Shown here: in pieces, positions 1 to 13,200 of the stretch | Position numbering within the stretch: the stretch's first letter is position 1 | Layout of the letters: every line of letters begins with the position of its first letter | Notes under the pieces: generated by a model | Database searches by the model: none | What the model was told of the DNA's origin: nothing | What the model saw: the letters and a program-made list of their open reading frames with translations, nothing else | NCBI GenBank assembly: GCA_007844125.1 | Contig: CM017556.1 | Span: 75,289,618 to 75,353,617 of the forward strand | DNA from: Sinonovacula constricta | Lineage: Eukaryota; Mollusca; Bivalvia; Cardiida; Solecurtidae | Direction of reading: 5' to 3' | Length of the DNA: 64,000 nt | Translations under genes and position numbers: made by a program

Positions 1-1119
1 TGTTGGGTTTTTTTCATTTCATATAGATGGAAATATGTTTATTAACAATATTAAAGAGACAATTATGAATATTCATAAGTTACCTTTAAAAGCATTGGAA
101 ATTGTCCAAGCTTGTTTTACATTAACCATCAGAGACAGAACAATATTAATGTTGTCATATCTATGTTCAACTGGCACAGTGGAAATGTGTGCTGCACACT
201 GGCTAGGGTACATGATTTAAAATGTATTATGTATCATTTTATCTAACTTTTGAGGATTTTTTTTAAATTAACCACGATTAAGTCACAATATTTTTAATTC
301 ATCTTCACTTATTTTATCACATTAAATTCCGTATTATGATCAACATTTATCCTCAACATAAAAACATAATTCTATACATAATGGTGATAGAAATACCATA
401 AAACATAATAATCATTTTGAGTCTTAATAGAAAAATGATAAGAAGTAAATAATTTCATTGAAAATAAAATTTTCTAATATTTATGTAATCACTATTCTAA
501 AGTAAAATTACTTTAATCCTTTAAAACAAATTAAATAAATGTGCCAAAAGAGGTTTAGCACTGGATTGGACATTCAAAGCATACCTGTTATTGCTGAGCC
601 TATTTATTTCTTCTCTATCAACAGCAATACAGAGGCCTTTAAAAACAATGTCAGCACAGTTTCCCTCTATTGACAAGAGACCACAAGTACGATGATGGAC
701 ATAACCACTGCCAGTTCAATGTTGTCAAGCTGTACCACATGATGTTCAGCCCGTCTGTATATCAGCATTACCCATTGTGTTGTATTAGAAATGCTTTTAG
801 CATTTTTTTTTAACAGGTCTCCACCACTTTATACCCAATCTTATTGTTTAAATGAAAGTGGTAATTAATAATATTAAATTTCATCTTTTCAAGGTCTAAA
901 ACGTTTTCTTATTCAAAATCAACTCTATGTCCCATAAGGTTGATTAATTTTCATAAAATAAAAACACTAATGTACACAGTCTTGTGTGCAACCACCATTA
1001 GAACCCTTATTAAACTAATTTCACTATGTTCCCAGAGCTCTGCACAAAATGCTAAACAAAAATGCATCTTAAGTTAATTTTTCAAAATTTTCAACACTGT
1101 CAACATAAAAAAATATGGT
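1..1119. other. 3' UTR or flank of the host gene
   Basis: AT-rich sequence with no coding potential that I can support. Part of it should be the 3' UTR of the minus-strand gene. A 61-codon open frame at 35-220 on the plus strand has no supporting features. Confidence 0.5.
603..608 (-). terminator. Candidate polyadenylation signal AATAAA
   Basis: AATAAA on the minus strand about 510 nt past the stop codon at 1120. The region is AT-rich, so this hexamer can occur by chance. It is the first good match I see downstream of the terminal exon. Confidence 0.3.
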
Positions 1120-1274
1120 CTAAATATTAAAAGAACAAAAAATGTAAATATTCTTAAAAAAGTTTTCATTAAGAGACTCTTCAGTACAAGACTGAGGGAA
1201 TGTACAACAGTTTTGCTCAATTTGCAACTGAGCTCTTGTCACAAACTCCTTCATGCCCCTATAGGGGAGATCCA
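1120..1274 (-). CDS. Host gene terminal coding exon
   Basis: An open segment starts after acceptor TCTGTACATATCAG in phase 1, which fits exon 14, and runs 51 codons to a TAG at 1120. It reads DLPYRGMKEFVTRAQLQIEQ and then NCCTFPQSCTEESLNENFF. The last ten residues are aromatic and hydrophobic and may be read-through of low complexity. A polyadenylation hexamer AATAAA on the minus strand at 608-603 would give a 3' UTR of about 500 nt. Confidence 0.65.
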
Positions 1275-4200
1275 CTGATATGTACAGATAAAAAGTATAC
1301 AATTTATCTTCATATCACTTCACATTTGATCTACTTGATAGTTATTACAAAGTAATAAGTGTTCTGTAACAACCATTGTGCATTCCTAGATATATATATA
1401 GGGGTATAAGCTTATTCACACTGTTTATATGTGATTATGTACACAACATAATGGTAGTGACAGAGACTAAGTCAGCGGGGTCTGTGCAGGGGCTCTGTGC
1501 TGGGGCTTTATATTGGGGCTCTGTGCTGGGGCTTTGTACTGAGGCTTTGTGCAGGGGCTCTGTGCTGGGGCTTTATACTGGGGCTCTGTGCTGGGGCTTT
1601 GTACTGAGGCTTTGTGCAGGGGCTCTGTGCTGGGGCTTTATACTGGGACTCTGTGCTGGGGCTTTATACTGGGGCTCTGTGCTGGGGCTTTGTACTGAGG
1701 CTTTGTGCAGGGGCTCTGTGCTGGGGCTTTATACTGGGGCTCTGTGCTGGGACTCTATGCTGGGGCATTGTAATGAAGGTATGTATTGAGTAAGGTGGCC
1801 CTATTAGAAAATACTGAGCCATCAGGTAGTGTGGTAGGAATAATTGGGTTTGGTATAGATGGGATTTATCCTCTTTATTTGGTGAGTGAGGAAGCAACAT
1901 TAAGTTTGGTCTCTGTTACTGACTATCATTTTATGTCCTTCTTTTTTTAAATACTTAACATCCAGGAACACAATTTCTTTTGGGAATTCTTATTTTATCT
2001 ATTTCTTGAAACTAAAAATCTATTCTTCAGTTGGCTGGAAAAAAGAAATCCTTCACTTTTGTTAAATCAACTTTTCAGCAGCTAATATTTTTTTCTGATT
2101 CTCACATTTGGGAGTAGGATAATAAAACAATGTACATGTATCGTGAGTATATAGACAATGTACAAACTTAAAACAAGTTCATACTAGAAACAAACAATAT
2201 ATTTCATGTGCAGTTGGATTAGGTACATGGTGTGGTATATCGCACAAAAACACAACTGTAACAATAACAACATAGGATTATCAACAAGCTTTTTGCAACA
2301 TATAACATGAACATACAACAAGCAGTACAAGCCACTGCATACGGCTACACACTGATACCTTTTTTCTTCTTCTTTTTAGGTTTGTCTTCCTTTACTTCTG
2401 AGACTAGAGATAATTTTCTATCAAGCGATTCTTTCACCACCTCCACTACCTGCTCTGTCTTTACTTCCTTGACCACAGGCTCAACTACCTCTACTACATT
2501 GTCAGGCTCCTCCAGTGTCACTGGCACTTCAGTGGAGAGAAACACAAGCTCACAAACCACCATTATTGTAGATACACAACAGGGAAACCATAACTAACCC
2601 ATTGATGCACTTGTTACGACAGATACAAAATGCCAAGTTTTGTTGTTGCTAAAAACACTTAAAAGTAGAAAAAAAAATAAGCTAATTTTAGCAGAGATCT
2701 CTATCATTCTTATTTATAGATTTAGAAAGTATGACCATACAGTAATTTATCTTTCTGCAATTAACAAAGCCCAACAATATAGGTAGTGTACAAAATCCTC
2801 TTCACTTACACTTAATAATTAGTCTATGTAGACATTGTGACATGCATTTGATATATGCAAACTGTTTGACACCACCATTAACAAATGAAACTTTCAGTAG
2901 TATTACTTATTCTTAAGTAGTGAGAATGAGATATATGATTTCTGTCTACATTATTTTTCCTGGGGTATAATTTGATATAGATTGCCATACATAATGATAA
3001 CTTGAAAAGTTAAGCAGTATCTGAATTGTGCTTTTCATGAAAGCATTTTAGCATATCAAGGTATTTTGCATTTTACAATTTATTAGTACATGTATTTAAC
3101 AGAGCTTTCTTCAACAAAACCTGCAACATTATTATAAACTAAGGATGTCCTGAGCCACAGACAGGGCTTCATCTACTTCATCCTGACTCCTTAGTCAGAG
3201 GCATTTATTGGAGGGAAGCAATCTGACACCTAATAACCATCTAAGAGAGGCAAATATGTGCAGAAAAGGGCACAAGGGCAAATTCCTGGTTTGAATTTTG
3301 ATTGTATAGTTTTGTATGTGTTTAATCATTATCTTTCAATAAATTTACACTCAGCAGTGCCTTAAGTGACGTCTAAACCTTTAAACATAATTTAATTAAA
3401 AAAGCTTTAACGACTTCTGGTTTAGCTTAAGCAACATATCAGCAGTAAGCTTTGTACTTTAAGAAGGAAATATTGTGTAAAATTAGAAATGCCTGTCAGA
3501 CAGTTTTGATTATAAATTGATCCTTTTTCCAAGTTGGAAGATAAACTAATCACCAATGCCAAAAATGAACAGATCTAACTGTATATTAAGACCCTCAAAC
3601 CATTTCCGAAAAAAAGTTAGAAAATGAAAAATGAAAAAAAAAAGCCATTTCAAAGAAAATGACCATAAAACATCCGCCACCTCAAACTGCAGCTATCTAC
3701 ATCATCTGTGTTATTAAAGATCTGGCAAAGATTACCCAAACCAAAGATACTGTATTTCAATTGCAAGGAATAATATTTTATTCTGTGAAATGTTAAGACG
3801 CTCTCACACTGGGCTCCGCGTGTTGATCGCGTGTACATCGCGAGGAAAAACTGTCAAACGCGAAGTAAACGCGGTAACAAGTGGATGACACGTGAATGAA
3901 ACGTGGAGGACTCGCGAATAACAAGTGGGCACACGCGCGAAAAAATTCACACGCGCTCGGAGCCAATTTTTATTTTTGAGCTGCACAAAAATTAGGAGCA
4001 ACGGCCACCGCGTGTGGCACACGTGGTGTAAACGCGGTACAAACGCGGACCAAACGCGATAACACGTGGTACACTCGCGGATCACAAGTGGACGACAAGT
4101 GGTCACTCGCGGGCATACGCAAAATTTCTTTGTGTGATTGCGTGTGTAGCGCTTGTAATCCACTTGTGATCCGCGTGTCTACAGCGTTCCTAGCACGTGT

Positions 4201-7200
4201 GATAGCGTGTGCTCCGCGTGTAAAAGGCTTTCTCAGGGATTATGTCACCAGTCATCCGCGTGCCATTCGCGTGTTTTTGCGATTGAACCACGACTGATTC
4301 GCGTGTTGTCCACGTCCCAATCACGTGTGTACCACTAGTTATTTCAGCTATAAAAAGATCGCGTGTGGGCCAGTTTTCATCAGTTCTGATGTAGACGCTA
4401 CATGGATCCGGCGCATCTGATTATGCTGTTGCATCAACATCAGAACCAGCTACTTCAGGTTCAGCAAGTCCTGAATGCCAGAAGAAGAGTGAGGAGAAGA
4501 CGAAGAAGAGCCATATGGGTGCGCCAATGGATCATTCGCAGGCCACAGCTGGGGCTGTATGACAGGCTGATGGTGGAGCTGAGAAACGAGGATCCCCGTG
4601 CCTTCAAGAACTTTATGAGAATGCCTCCGGTGATGTATGATGAACTGGTGGAAAGGCTGACACCAGCACTGACGAAGGAGACAACCCGTTTGCGAGCTCC
4701 CTTGGACCCAGGCTTAAAGGTGGCCATCACCTTGAGGCACCTTGCATCAGGTTCGAAATACATGGAGATGCAGTATGGCTGGCTCTGACACGTTTGCCTT
4801 CGGCCTGGCCCTTGCTTGTCTCTTCTTCATATTGGGCGTGGAGGTGTACTTCTTTGATTTCGGTGCCATGACGGTGATGTTTACTCAACGAAATAAGAAC
4901 ACCTGGCGCGGCGGCTTTTATACACGCGGGCGGCAAGCAGGGCACAAGTATGTAACTCACACGCGGATAACACGCAGTACACACGTGGGGCAGACGCGGA
5001 GCACACACGGTACACATGCGGATCACAAGTGATACACACGCGCTGCGTTTGATCACTTGTGACGCCATTTTCTGACCACAAGCGTTCACACACGGAGGAC
5101 TCGTGGTGGACACGCGAAGGACACGCGGAGCACACGCGCGCGTGTGGTCCACTTGTCATTCGCGTGTCCAGCACGTTTGAGACAATTTTGTTGATTTTCA
5201 CCGCGTGTAGAAAAAAATTGCAAATTTACAAAAAAAATCACACGCGATCAACTCGCGGAGCCCAGTGTGAGAGCGTCTTTACATTCCAGCATTTCTACAC
5301 ATGTGAGATAGAGATCTGACATCAGAAAATGTAAAAAACTAACTCCTGCTTTGAACAGTCACATTTGTTCACAAAATTCTTTACTTCTGCAGGTATATTT
5401 TATAAAAAATGTGTGCTTAATTTTTGTATGACTGCTGTTGATTATTATTTATTGTTTGTTTAATGAAATACTTTACTTCGGCTGCTTATTTCTGGTCTAT
5501 TGACTAATATGGAATATAAAAAAAAGTGTTTGCAATTGAAGGTCAGTGCCTCTGCAGGGGTAACCATGACACCAAACCAAGAGACCAGAGGTCCTACATA
5601 CCTTCCTTAGGAACCAGTGTGATAGAGATCTCCCGCCGCAGGGAACCAGATGGGTGGGACTCAGTCTTGCTGTGGCCACTGGTCCGGTGTGACTCATCTT
5701 CCCACACCTGTCGTGGGCTGGATGGAACCCGCTCTACCTCTTGTACTGGGGACACTGGCATGGACTTGGCCAAGGAAGTCCTCTTCTTATATTCTATTAA
5801 GATAGTCAAATTAATCTTATCACTGATGCAATAGATATTTATTGTAGTTTAACCAACTTGTGAATACATTATAAATTGTTTAGCAGTAATGTTTGCATAT
5901 TACGTACATGTATATTTATAATTTCACATCATTCAGCTGCCATAGCATTATTTTATATTTGCGTCAAACCCTTGAGTTATTGCTTAAAAGAAAGTTTTTT
6001 GTGTGCTTTTTGTTTTGTTTTGGGTTTTTTTATCAGATACAGTCACTTTGTAAGTAAAAATAGTAAAACATCAAATATATCTTGATTTTACTATTTAGGA
6101 AGACAAGTTACAAAACAAACATTTTTATTTTTCATAAAACCCAATAGCAGCAACCGTGTGACGAAAAGCACAAGTTGCTGCTATATGGTACGTACCCCTG
6201 TCTGAGACGGGGGTGTAGAGAGGGGTTGAGTAGGCCTTCCTTTGTTTCTTCTGTTCCGCTATCTCCTGGGCTCTCTTCTTCACGGCCTCACGCTTCTCAT
6301 TCTTACAGAAATACACAACAGTGGAACAATCAGACAACTGTACATGGGCACATGGTTAACATTTATCTAATTATAAGTATGGATATGTATGTTTAAACAG
6401 ATTTTTAAAAAGATTAAAACAGATAATTTAACATGTTTTTAGGGTTTAATTGTAAATTATTTTAAGTATTATGTAAAGTAAACCTTTTTTTCATAAAAAG
6501 AAAAAAAAGAGTTGAATACTTAATTACTGTAAGAGGAATCAATGCAATTAGTTCTTTCCATAGACATGTACATATTGCTGCTTAAAAGATTTAACAAAAT
6601 GCATTTAATAAAATTCAAATAATTACAAATTACGTTCAAAAACAGTAACAGAAAATACAAAAATACAACTATTTAGGTTGGAATAAAACATGTATCACAA
6701 AAAATTGTTAATAAAGAGTTGTGTTGTGAGCTACAGGGGTATGGGGGTCGTGCCAGATTGTGCCAGAAAATGTACAGTGATTTTTGGCAGTTTAAATACC
6801 ATATTAACAATTATAAGTAGTTTTGTAAATGTGACATTTTTCTGAAGAATGATAAACCATTAGCATAAATATCATTGTATGAAATATTGTTAGTTATGTC
6901 GCTCAAAACCTTCACTACAGTACATTTTAACATTGAATTTGCTTCGTTTCAACCTGTGTACCTTAAGTAATTATTTTTTAAATAAACCTATAATTTTATA
7001 AGCATGAATTTTGGGGACTTGCTATTACCCTATTAATAATTATTACACTTTTGGGAAGGGGTCATTTCATTCACCAGACTTAATAAAGACATTATGCAGA
7101 AATCTAGCAATAACTATAAAAAATCCAGCCTCCAATAACATACACACATTTATACATTAATATACTAATGCTGCAAGAATAATAAATGCAATATAATGGT

Positions 7201-10200
7201 ATGCCTATGAAAGGTTTCTACAGTTTCAACAATTTAAATTTAGAAATATAACCCAATAACAATTATATAAGACATAACAGTAATGGTGAATAGTATATCT
7301 ACGACAGATGTGCCATGGTTAAAAGGTCTATTGGACAGAAGACCGAGTCAAGAACAATTAAGCTGTAAGAGAACATCAACATTTATAAAGACCTACCATT
7401 GTATTGTTTATCTGATGATGCTACAAGACAGACAGATAAAATCAATACATTACCTTACTATTTTTATAATCAATTTTATTTACCATATCACAATTATTAA
7501 TTAAACATTATTAATAATAACCTCAAAATAAGCATAAATAATACCAACATCCAATGACATAAAAATATTCTTAAAATATCATTGTTCCTATTGAATCAAC
7601 TAACAAAACATTATCCATCGTCATGAGCAATTAAATATAAAAAATAACAAATCACTTCAGCACAAGTGCAGTGAAATCCATTTAAGGATTATATGCTTAT
7701 TACTTAAAGCAAAACAAAAGCACTTTCAATAACTTTGATAGAGTGGAACTTAAAATAAAGAAAAAGAAGACATGCAAAATAGAAAAATGTAAATAAGTAC
7801 ATATACAAATGTATCATACCATATTGTGCCTATTCTAATACCTCTACAGATACCATGAAGATGGGATTTTCTCAGTGTCTGTTTAAAACTGCATCATTTT
7901 TTGTCACTTTTAGCTAAATATATTTATGTTAAGTTAAAGTATTTTTCTACAAATAGATGTGTACAAAAAAATAAGAAAAGTAAATACAATATGGTAGACA
8001 TATAAAAGTGAAGTATCCATGTACATTATATGGGTATATATAATTCTACAAAATCTGATCTATATAGTGTTCTGTTGTTGAAGTGTCAACATTCAAAACA
8101 ACCTATAAAATGGACAAACAATATAAATGTGAGTGCAGTGTGCTACAACAGATTAGAATTGAACAGTAATATAATATGTGGTACAAAAGAAATGGAGACT
8201 AGGTACATATCCATGCTGTAACAGGTAGAACAGAACAGACATAATACAAACATTAAAGTATCGCATGCAGTCCATATAATAACAATAACTGCAGGAGAGC
8301 CAACTATCAGTTGGATGTCAGAGTTATAAGCTGGGCTTTTTTTACAATAACAACAACATGGAAAGAGTCTTTGGCATTCATTATTTTTGTGACAACGGGG
8401 ATTTATTGCCTTTACATGTATACAGAAAGAAGAAGCCAGTCACCAGTGGTTTACACTGATAGTGACTGGATAAGCCAGTATATGTAAACGGAGACCATCA
8501 CCTTTAGAATGGTCCACTGTAATTGTTACACAAAGAAACTTTCTTACAAGAATCCCACTCCTGTTAAGGCCAAATGATAAACTTTTCTGTTTCCATGCTT
8601 ATTCAATTATTTATTGAAAGGAAAAGAACACTTTTCAAACAAATATGCTTTAAACTAACAACTTTGATCAAACTATAGTCTGGTCTCCTGCAGTCTCTAA
8701 ACAAGTCCCTGAGGTTATAAATCTTTAGTCTCGAATATGAGACTATATTCAGCCACCTAATTAGTTAGATTTAAATTTTCATTTGAAACTGACCAATCAG
8801 TGCCCAAGGTTATTAAACTATAAGCTTAAGTTTGAGGCCATTCTAAACCATCTGACTGGTTAGATATCGTTAAGAAATTAAATCTAACCAATCATATTCA
8901 AAGCAATCATGTCAACACTATCAACAGTTTCTCTACCTCTAATCATGAAAATTGTATCTATTTGGACTTTTATATAATTTGTAAGCTCAGAGACTTAGTT
9001 TATGGTATATGAACACCCTACAAGCCTACCCTCTCTCTCACTGCAGCTTTATTAGTATTCTTAGTTTGAGGGGGTCGAACCATATGAGCCTCATAACGTT
9101 CACACAACCGACCCTCGTCACCATGACGATCATCATCACCTGCATCCTTCAACTGTGTGGCAGCAGAGGCAAAATGATGGACATAAAAAATATTTGGTTC
9201 TCCTCAAAGTTCTTTTTTTTTTAAATCAACATTGTAAACATTGCTAATTTCTCCCTTTAATATTTGCTTAACTGTGGGATAGAAAAATGTCCTCATCAGT
9301 GTTTCATGTCAAACATCAACAAACAATATGGAGATATATATTTTTCCAATATAAAACCTTATCTTAATTTGATTTGGTATTTTGTTATTTGTTTGTCATT
9401 TATTAACATTGTCTAGTAATTTCAAATGATTTTCATGATTTTTATGATTTTTTATTCTCATGATTAAAACTGAGATTTTAATTTCTGTATATAGCAGATA
9501 AGGCAAAATATTTTTATCAAATACTGTTAGTTTAATCAGTCGCTATTTATTCCTGGCTGAAATGTCCACAGTCATTCAATATAATGAATACTATGATCAA
9601 AGAAAGATAATCGTTACAGGTCTTTGACTAACTTGATTGACAAAATCCTCATTAATGTCAATTCAGTGTGGGTCAGTTTGTATGTGTACATACATCATCA
9701 ACCAATGTGAACCGTTATTGAACAGGGGTAGATTATGGGACAAGGTGGCATGGGAGTGAGGAAGGAATGACTAGGAGTAAGGAAGACAATCTTGTTAATA
9801 ACAATGCAGGAGAACATTGAGGGTTGTCTACCCTGAGGACACTTACTACAAGGCCAGCTGACATGGGTTTCTGCCACGCCATGGCCATATACAGGTGATT
9901 GTCAGTGGATGACATACGGTAATACGGAGTCTGAGAATAAGTTATTGTTATATTTATAGTGTCTGTTAGATGACAACATATTACGCTACTATAATTCATA
10001 TAACCAGTTGAAGAAACTAAGTGCTTGGCCCTGGGTATGTCCAAAAAGCAAAATTTAACAGAACTTTTACACTAGCATAACATTAGGTAGCTTGATGACA
10101 GTGGGTCCTTTGTTACTAGTAATTTAGCAATAAAATATATTTTCATTTTTTATCTTCTAAATTAAAAATGAAAATCTGAAAAATAAGTTTTTGTAAATTA

Positions 10201-13200
10201 ACATGTATCCATAACCACAGGTGTGCAAAAACAGCGAACCAAACTTAATCTAGCTACATGGAGACTAACCTATCAATACATGAAATCAAATAAATATTTA
10301 AATATAGCATCATAAAACTAATCAAGACATAAATCTGGAGCTAGCAAAGCCAGCAAAGCCTAGCATAACTGGCCAAGGAGAGAAGTGAGTTTCCAATCTT
10401 CACCATGAAGTTTGAAGTGTGTATATCATAATGTAAACAGCCATGAAAGAAAGACCATGTTACAATCACTCAGCGTCATGTCAAAGACAGAAGCAGAAAA
10501 TACCAATTAAAGATGGCAGAAACTAATTACAATTATTATTAATAATCTCTCTTTATCTGTTTTTGTTATTTTAATTATGTTATACAGAGAAAGCTCAGGA
10601 CAGCCCCCATACGACTCTTTTAATTTTGAGCTTGATTCTGATGAAATTATGATCACAAGTCTGAATGGGTTACAAAGATCTTGTAAGTCAAAATATTAAT
10701 ATGATCTTTGACGTGACTAAGAGCATTTGCGGCATGAATCAGCTTCCTACCTCCTTGGGACTCCGAGACAGCAGTTTCTCTATAGTGGGAGGATTACCTA
10801 TAAAACTCATGTAAGGTCTCGGCTGCAGCTGAAAACAGGTAACCACGCAAACAATCAGGGCTACATTTTATGAAACTTATATAGATTTCATGAAACATTT
10901 TAAAATGGTTTAATTTTACAATCAGATACAATTTTGCACAATTTGATTGCAATATATCAGTGTGTCCATGTGACAATGTCATTAAACACTCAGCAGACAA
11001 TGTTGTCCTGAAGACTGTTTTAACTCTAACATTGGCAATTCAGTTCTCTTATTACAACATCATATTAAACTTTCAATACTGAACACTAATGGTCATTGAT
11101 GCATTTCTCCTCACCTAGATAGCATAGCTTAAACCAAGTAAATTGATCTTTTTTGGTTTTTAATGAAATATTTTGACAAATGGTTGCCTTCAGAATTTAG
11201 AACCTTTCAAAAAGTTATCTCAGTGGTAAGTTGTCATAATGTAGAAAATAAAAACAGAAGTTTGCAATATTTTCATATGGAAAACTTTTGATCTTGAGAA
11301 AAAAGTAAAATGAATGAATGAATGAATGAATGAATGAAGAAAGGAAAGAATACATAGATAAATAAGTGAATTAATAAAAGAATTGACAAATAAATGAATG
11401 AATACATGGATATAAAGAGATGAATGTTTACATAAATGAATGAATAAATAAGAAAATTAAAGACAAATAATTAATTATAATTTTTTATATAAATAAATAC
11501 AGGAATAAATTAAATAAATCACTGCTTATAAAGAAACAAGAATTAATTTTTTAGCCATCTAAATGAAAAAAGAGTTATTTTTAAACATACAATTTTGATT
11601 AAATATGCTTCCATTATGACCATCAACACGAGACTTCTTGATTATAAGTAAGGTTATTTATCAATACATATGAACAATCTGATCATGACGTGTGATTTCA
11701 TTTTATTGCCATTTCTCTCCAAGAAAATGTTGGGCAGCAATAACACCCTCTTATGGTTTAACAAATTACTTTCCACATTAAGGTGGTCATCCATTATCAT
11801 ACTTTCCACCTAACATGCATACTGACATTAAAAGCATCTACTCTACACTTACAGCACTCATACACAAGTATATCACTGAGACCTAGCAGTAAAGTTTTCG
11901 ATGATGTTTTATTAAAACTTCTAAACAAAAAACAATACTGGTAGCACATATTTCTGTACTTGTTGATACTATAATCTAGCATGATAAAAATAACCAGAAA
12001 CCACCAAACAGGTACAACCACTTGCTGGTTAAACACATCAAAACAACATTACGATTGCCCTTTTAAGGCTGTGACTCTACACTATCAAACCAACAATACT
12101 GACAATTTACACACAAGGCCCAATAATCTCTTATTGTTGACCATCAATTGCCACAATATTGAAAGCAACAAGAATAGTTTAGGATCAATTAAAGTTATAA
12201 AATGAAATGCTAATCTAGTTAATCGCACTATGCTTGCGTCCAGGGTCAAAGAAGGGCTGGCCAACAGTATAATTAAGATCAAGAATCCAATATATATTGT
12301 GAATGCTCCTACTCCACTTATATCCATTTTGAAAACTGATAAATCTCACCAGACTACAGATTAAATTAAATGCCTTGCTGAATATCCTTACTCTGTATAT
12401 ATCAGAAAATAACATCATAAAACAGTCTAATTTGACACTAATTGATGAAATACAAAGAAAACGTCTCCAGTGCTCCTCAAAAAAAATAATAAAAAAGACT
12501 TTTTATCTTTAACTTCAGAGAGAACACTTGAATTTAGATGATGGTGAAATAATTCGAGACTTATTTACAACTATCTGCCTACCTGCTACTTTTAAAGTCT
12601 AGTCTACAAAAGCATACAAAATGTGTACAGAATTTTTTTTTTAAGGTTAATTTAATCTTTAAATATTTAAAGATCAAAGTGACTGTCTAAAAACAGTTGT
12701 CAATTATCACAAAAATTAATGTACCTGAGTATTTGGTTCTGGTTTATTCTTCAGCTTAGCTAATAAAGCCATTATCCAGAGACCATCTAGTCCAAGCATG
12801 TCATGGCAGAAAGTGTCAACACACCCTGAACAATAACAGACCTACCAAGCAACATTTTTCACTGAGACTTCCTTGCATTGTTTGAAGGGATTTCTTTTTA
12901 TCTCTACTTTAGCATGTGTAAATCATTTATTTCCTTTAAATAAACAAAAGCATGTCTTGTATTTCAAGTATCTTCAAAATACCTCATCTGTTTCATAGAA
13001 TCCATCAATAAATGCAAGAAGAGACAGGCAAAAGCTGTTATTTGAAACCTCTGCACATATTTCATTGAAATAATTAAAATTAATTGCTAATTATAAACAA
13101 CTCTCAAGGGCATGAGTAAGGTAGAGACAATTGACAGGTAAAAAAAATTGTGGGTAGATAATCTTCACTAAACATCACCGCAATACAATAGGACTCTGTC

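Larger units (their letters stand above)
3796..5278 (+). mobile_element. PIF/Harbinger-type DNA transposon, 1483 bp
   Basis: The element is bounded by terminal inverted repeats that start AGACGCTCTCACACTGGG and match for about 38 bases with two adjacent differences. It is flanked by the 3-base duplication TTA (3793-3795 and 5279-5281), typical of PIF/Harbinger. It carries a truncated transposase gene with its own TATA box. Both arms (about 3800-4330 and 4900-5260) are packed with short degenerate units built on CACGCG, CACGTG and ACAAGTGG in both orientations. It sits in an intron of the host gene, in the opposite orientation. The missing catalytic part makes it non-autonomous. Confidence 0.9.

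Noticed and set aside
1376..1900. Open frames of 137 and 78 codons on opposite strands
   Set aside because: Both are translations of the 13-bp minisatellite.
4727..5319. Other 86-141 codon frames across the Harbinger right arm
   Set aside because: They translate the repeated CACGCG words and lack any family match.
7283..7390. Possible minus-strand exon after acceptor TTCTCTTACAG near 7362
   Set aside because: The required phase-0 frame hits a stop after a few codons, and exons 11 and 12 already join in phase.
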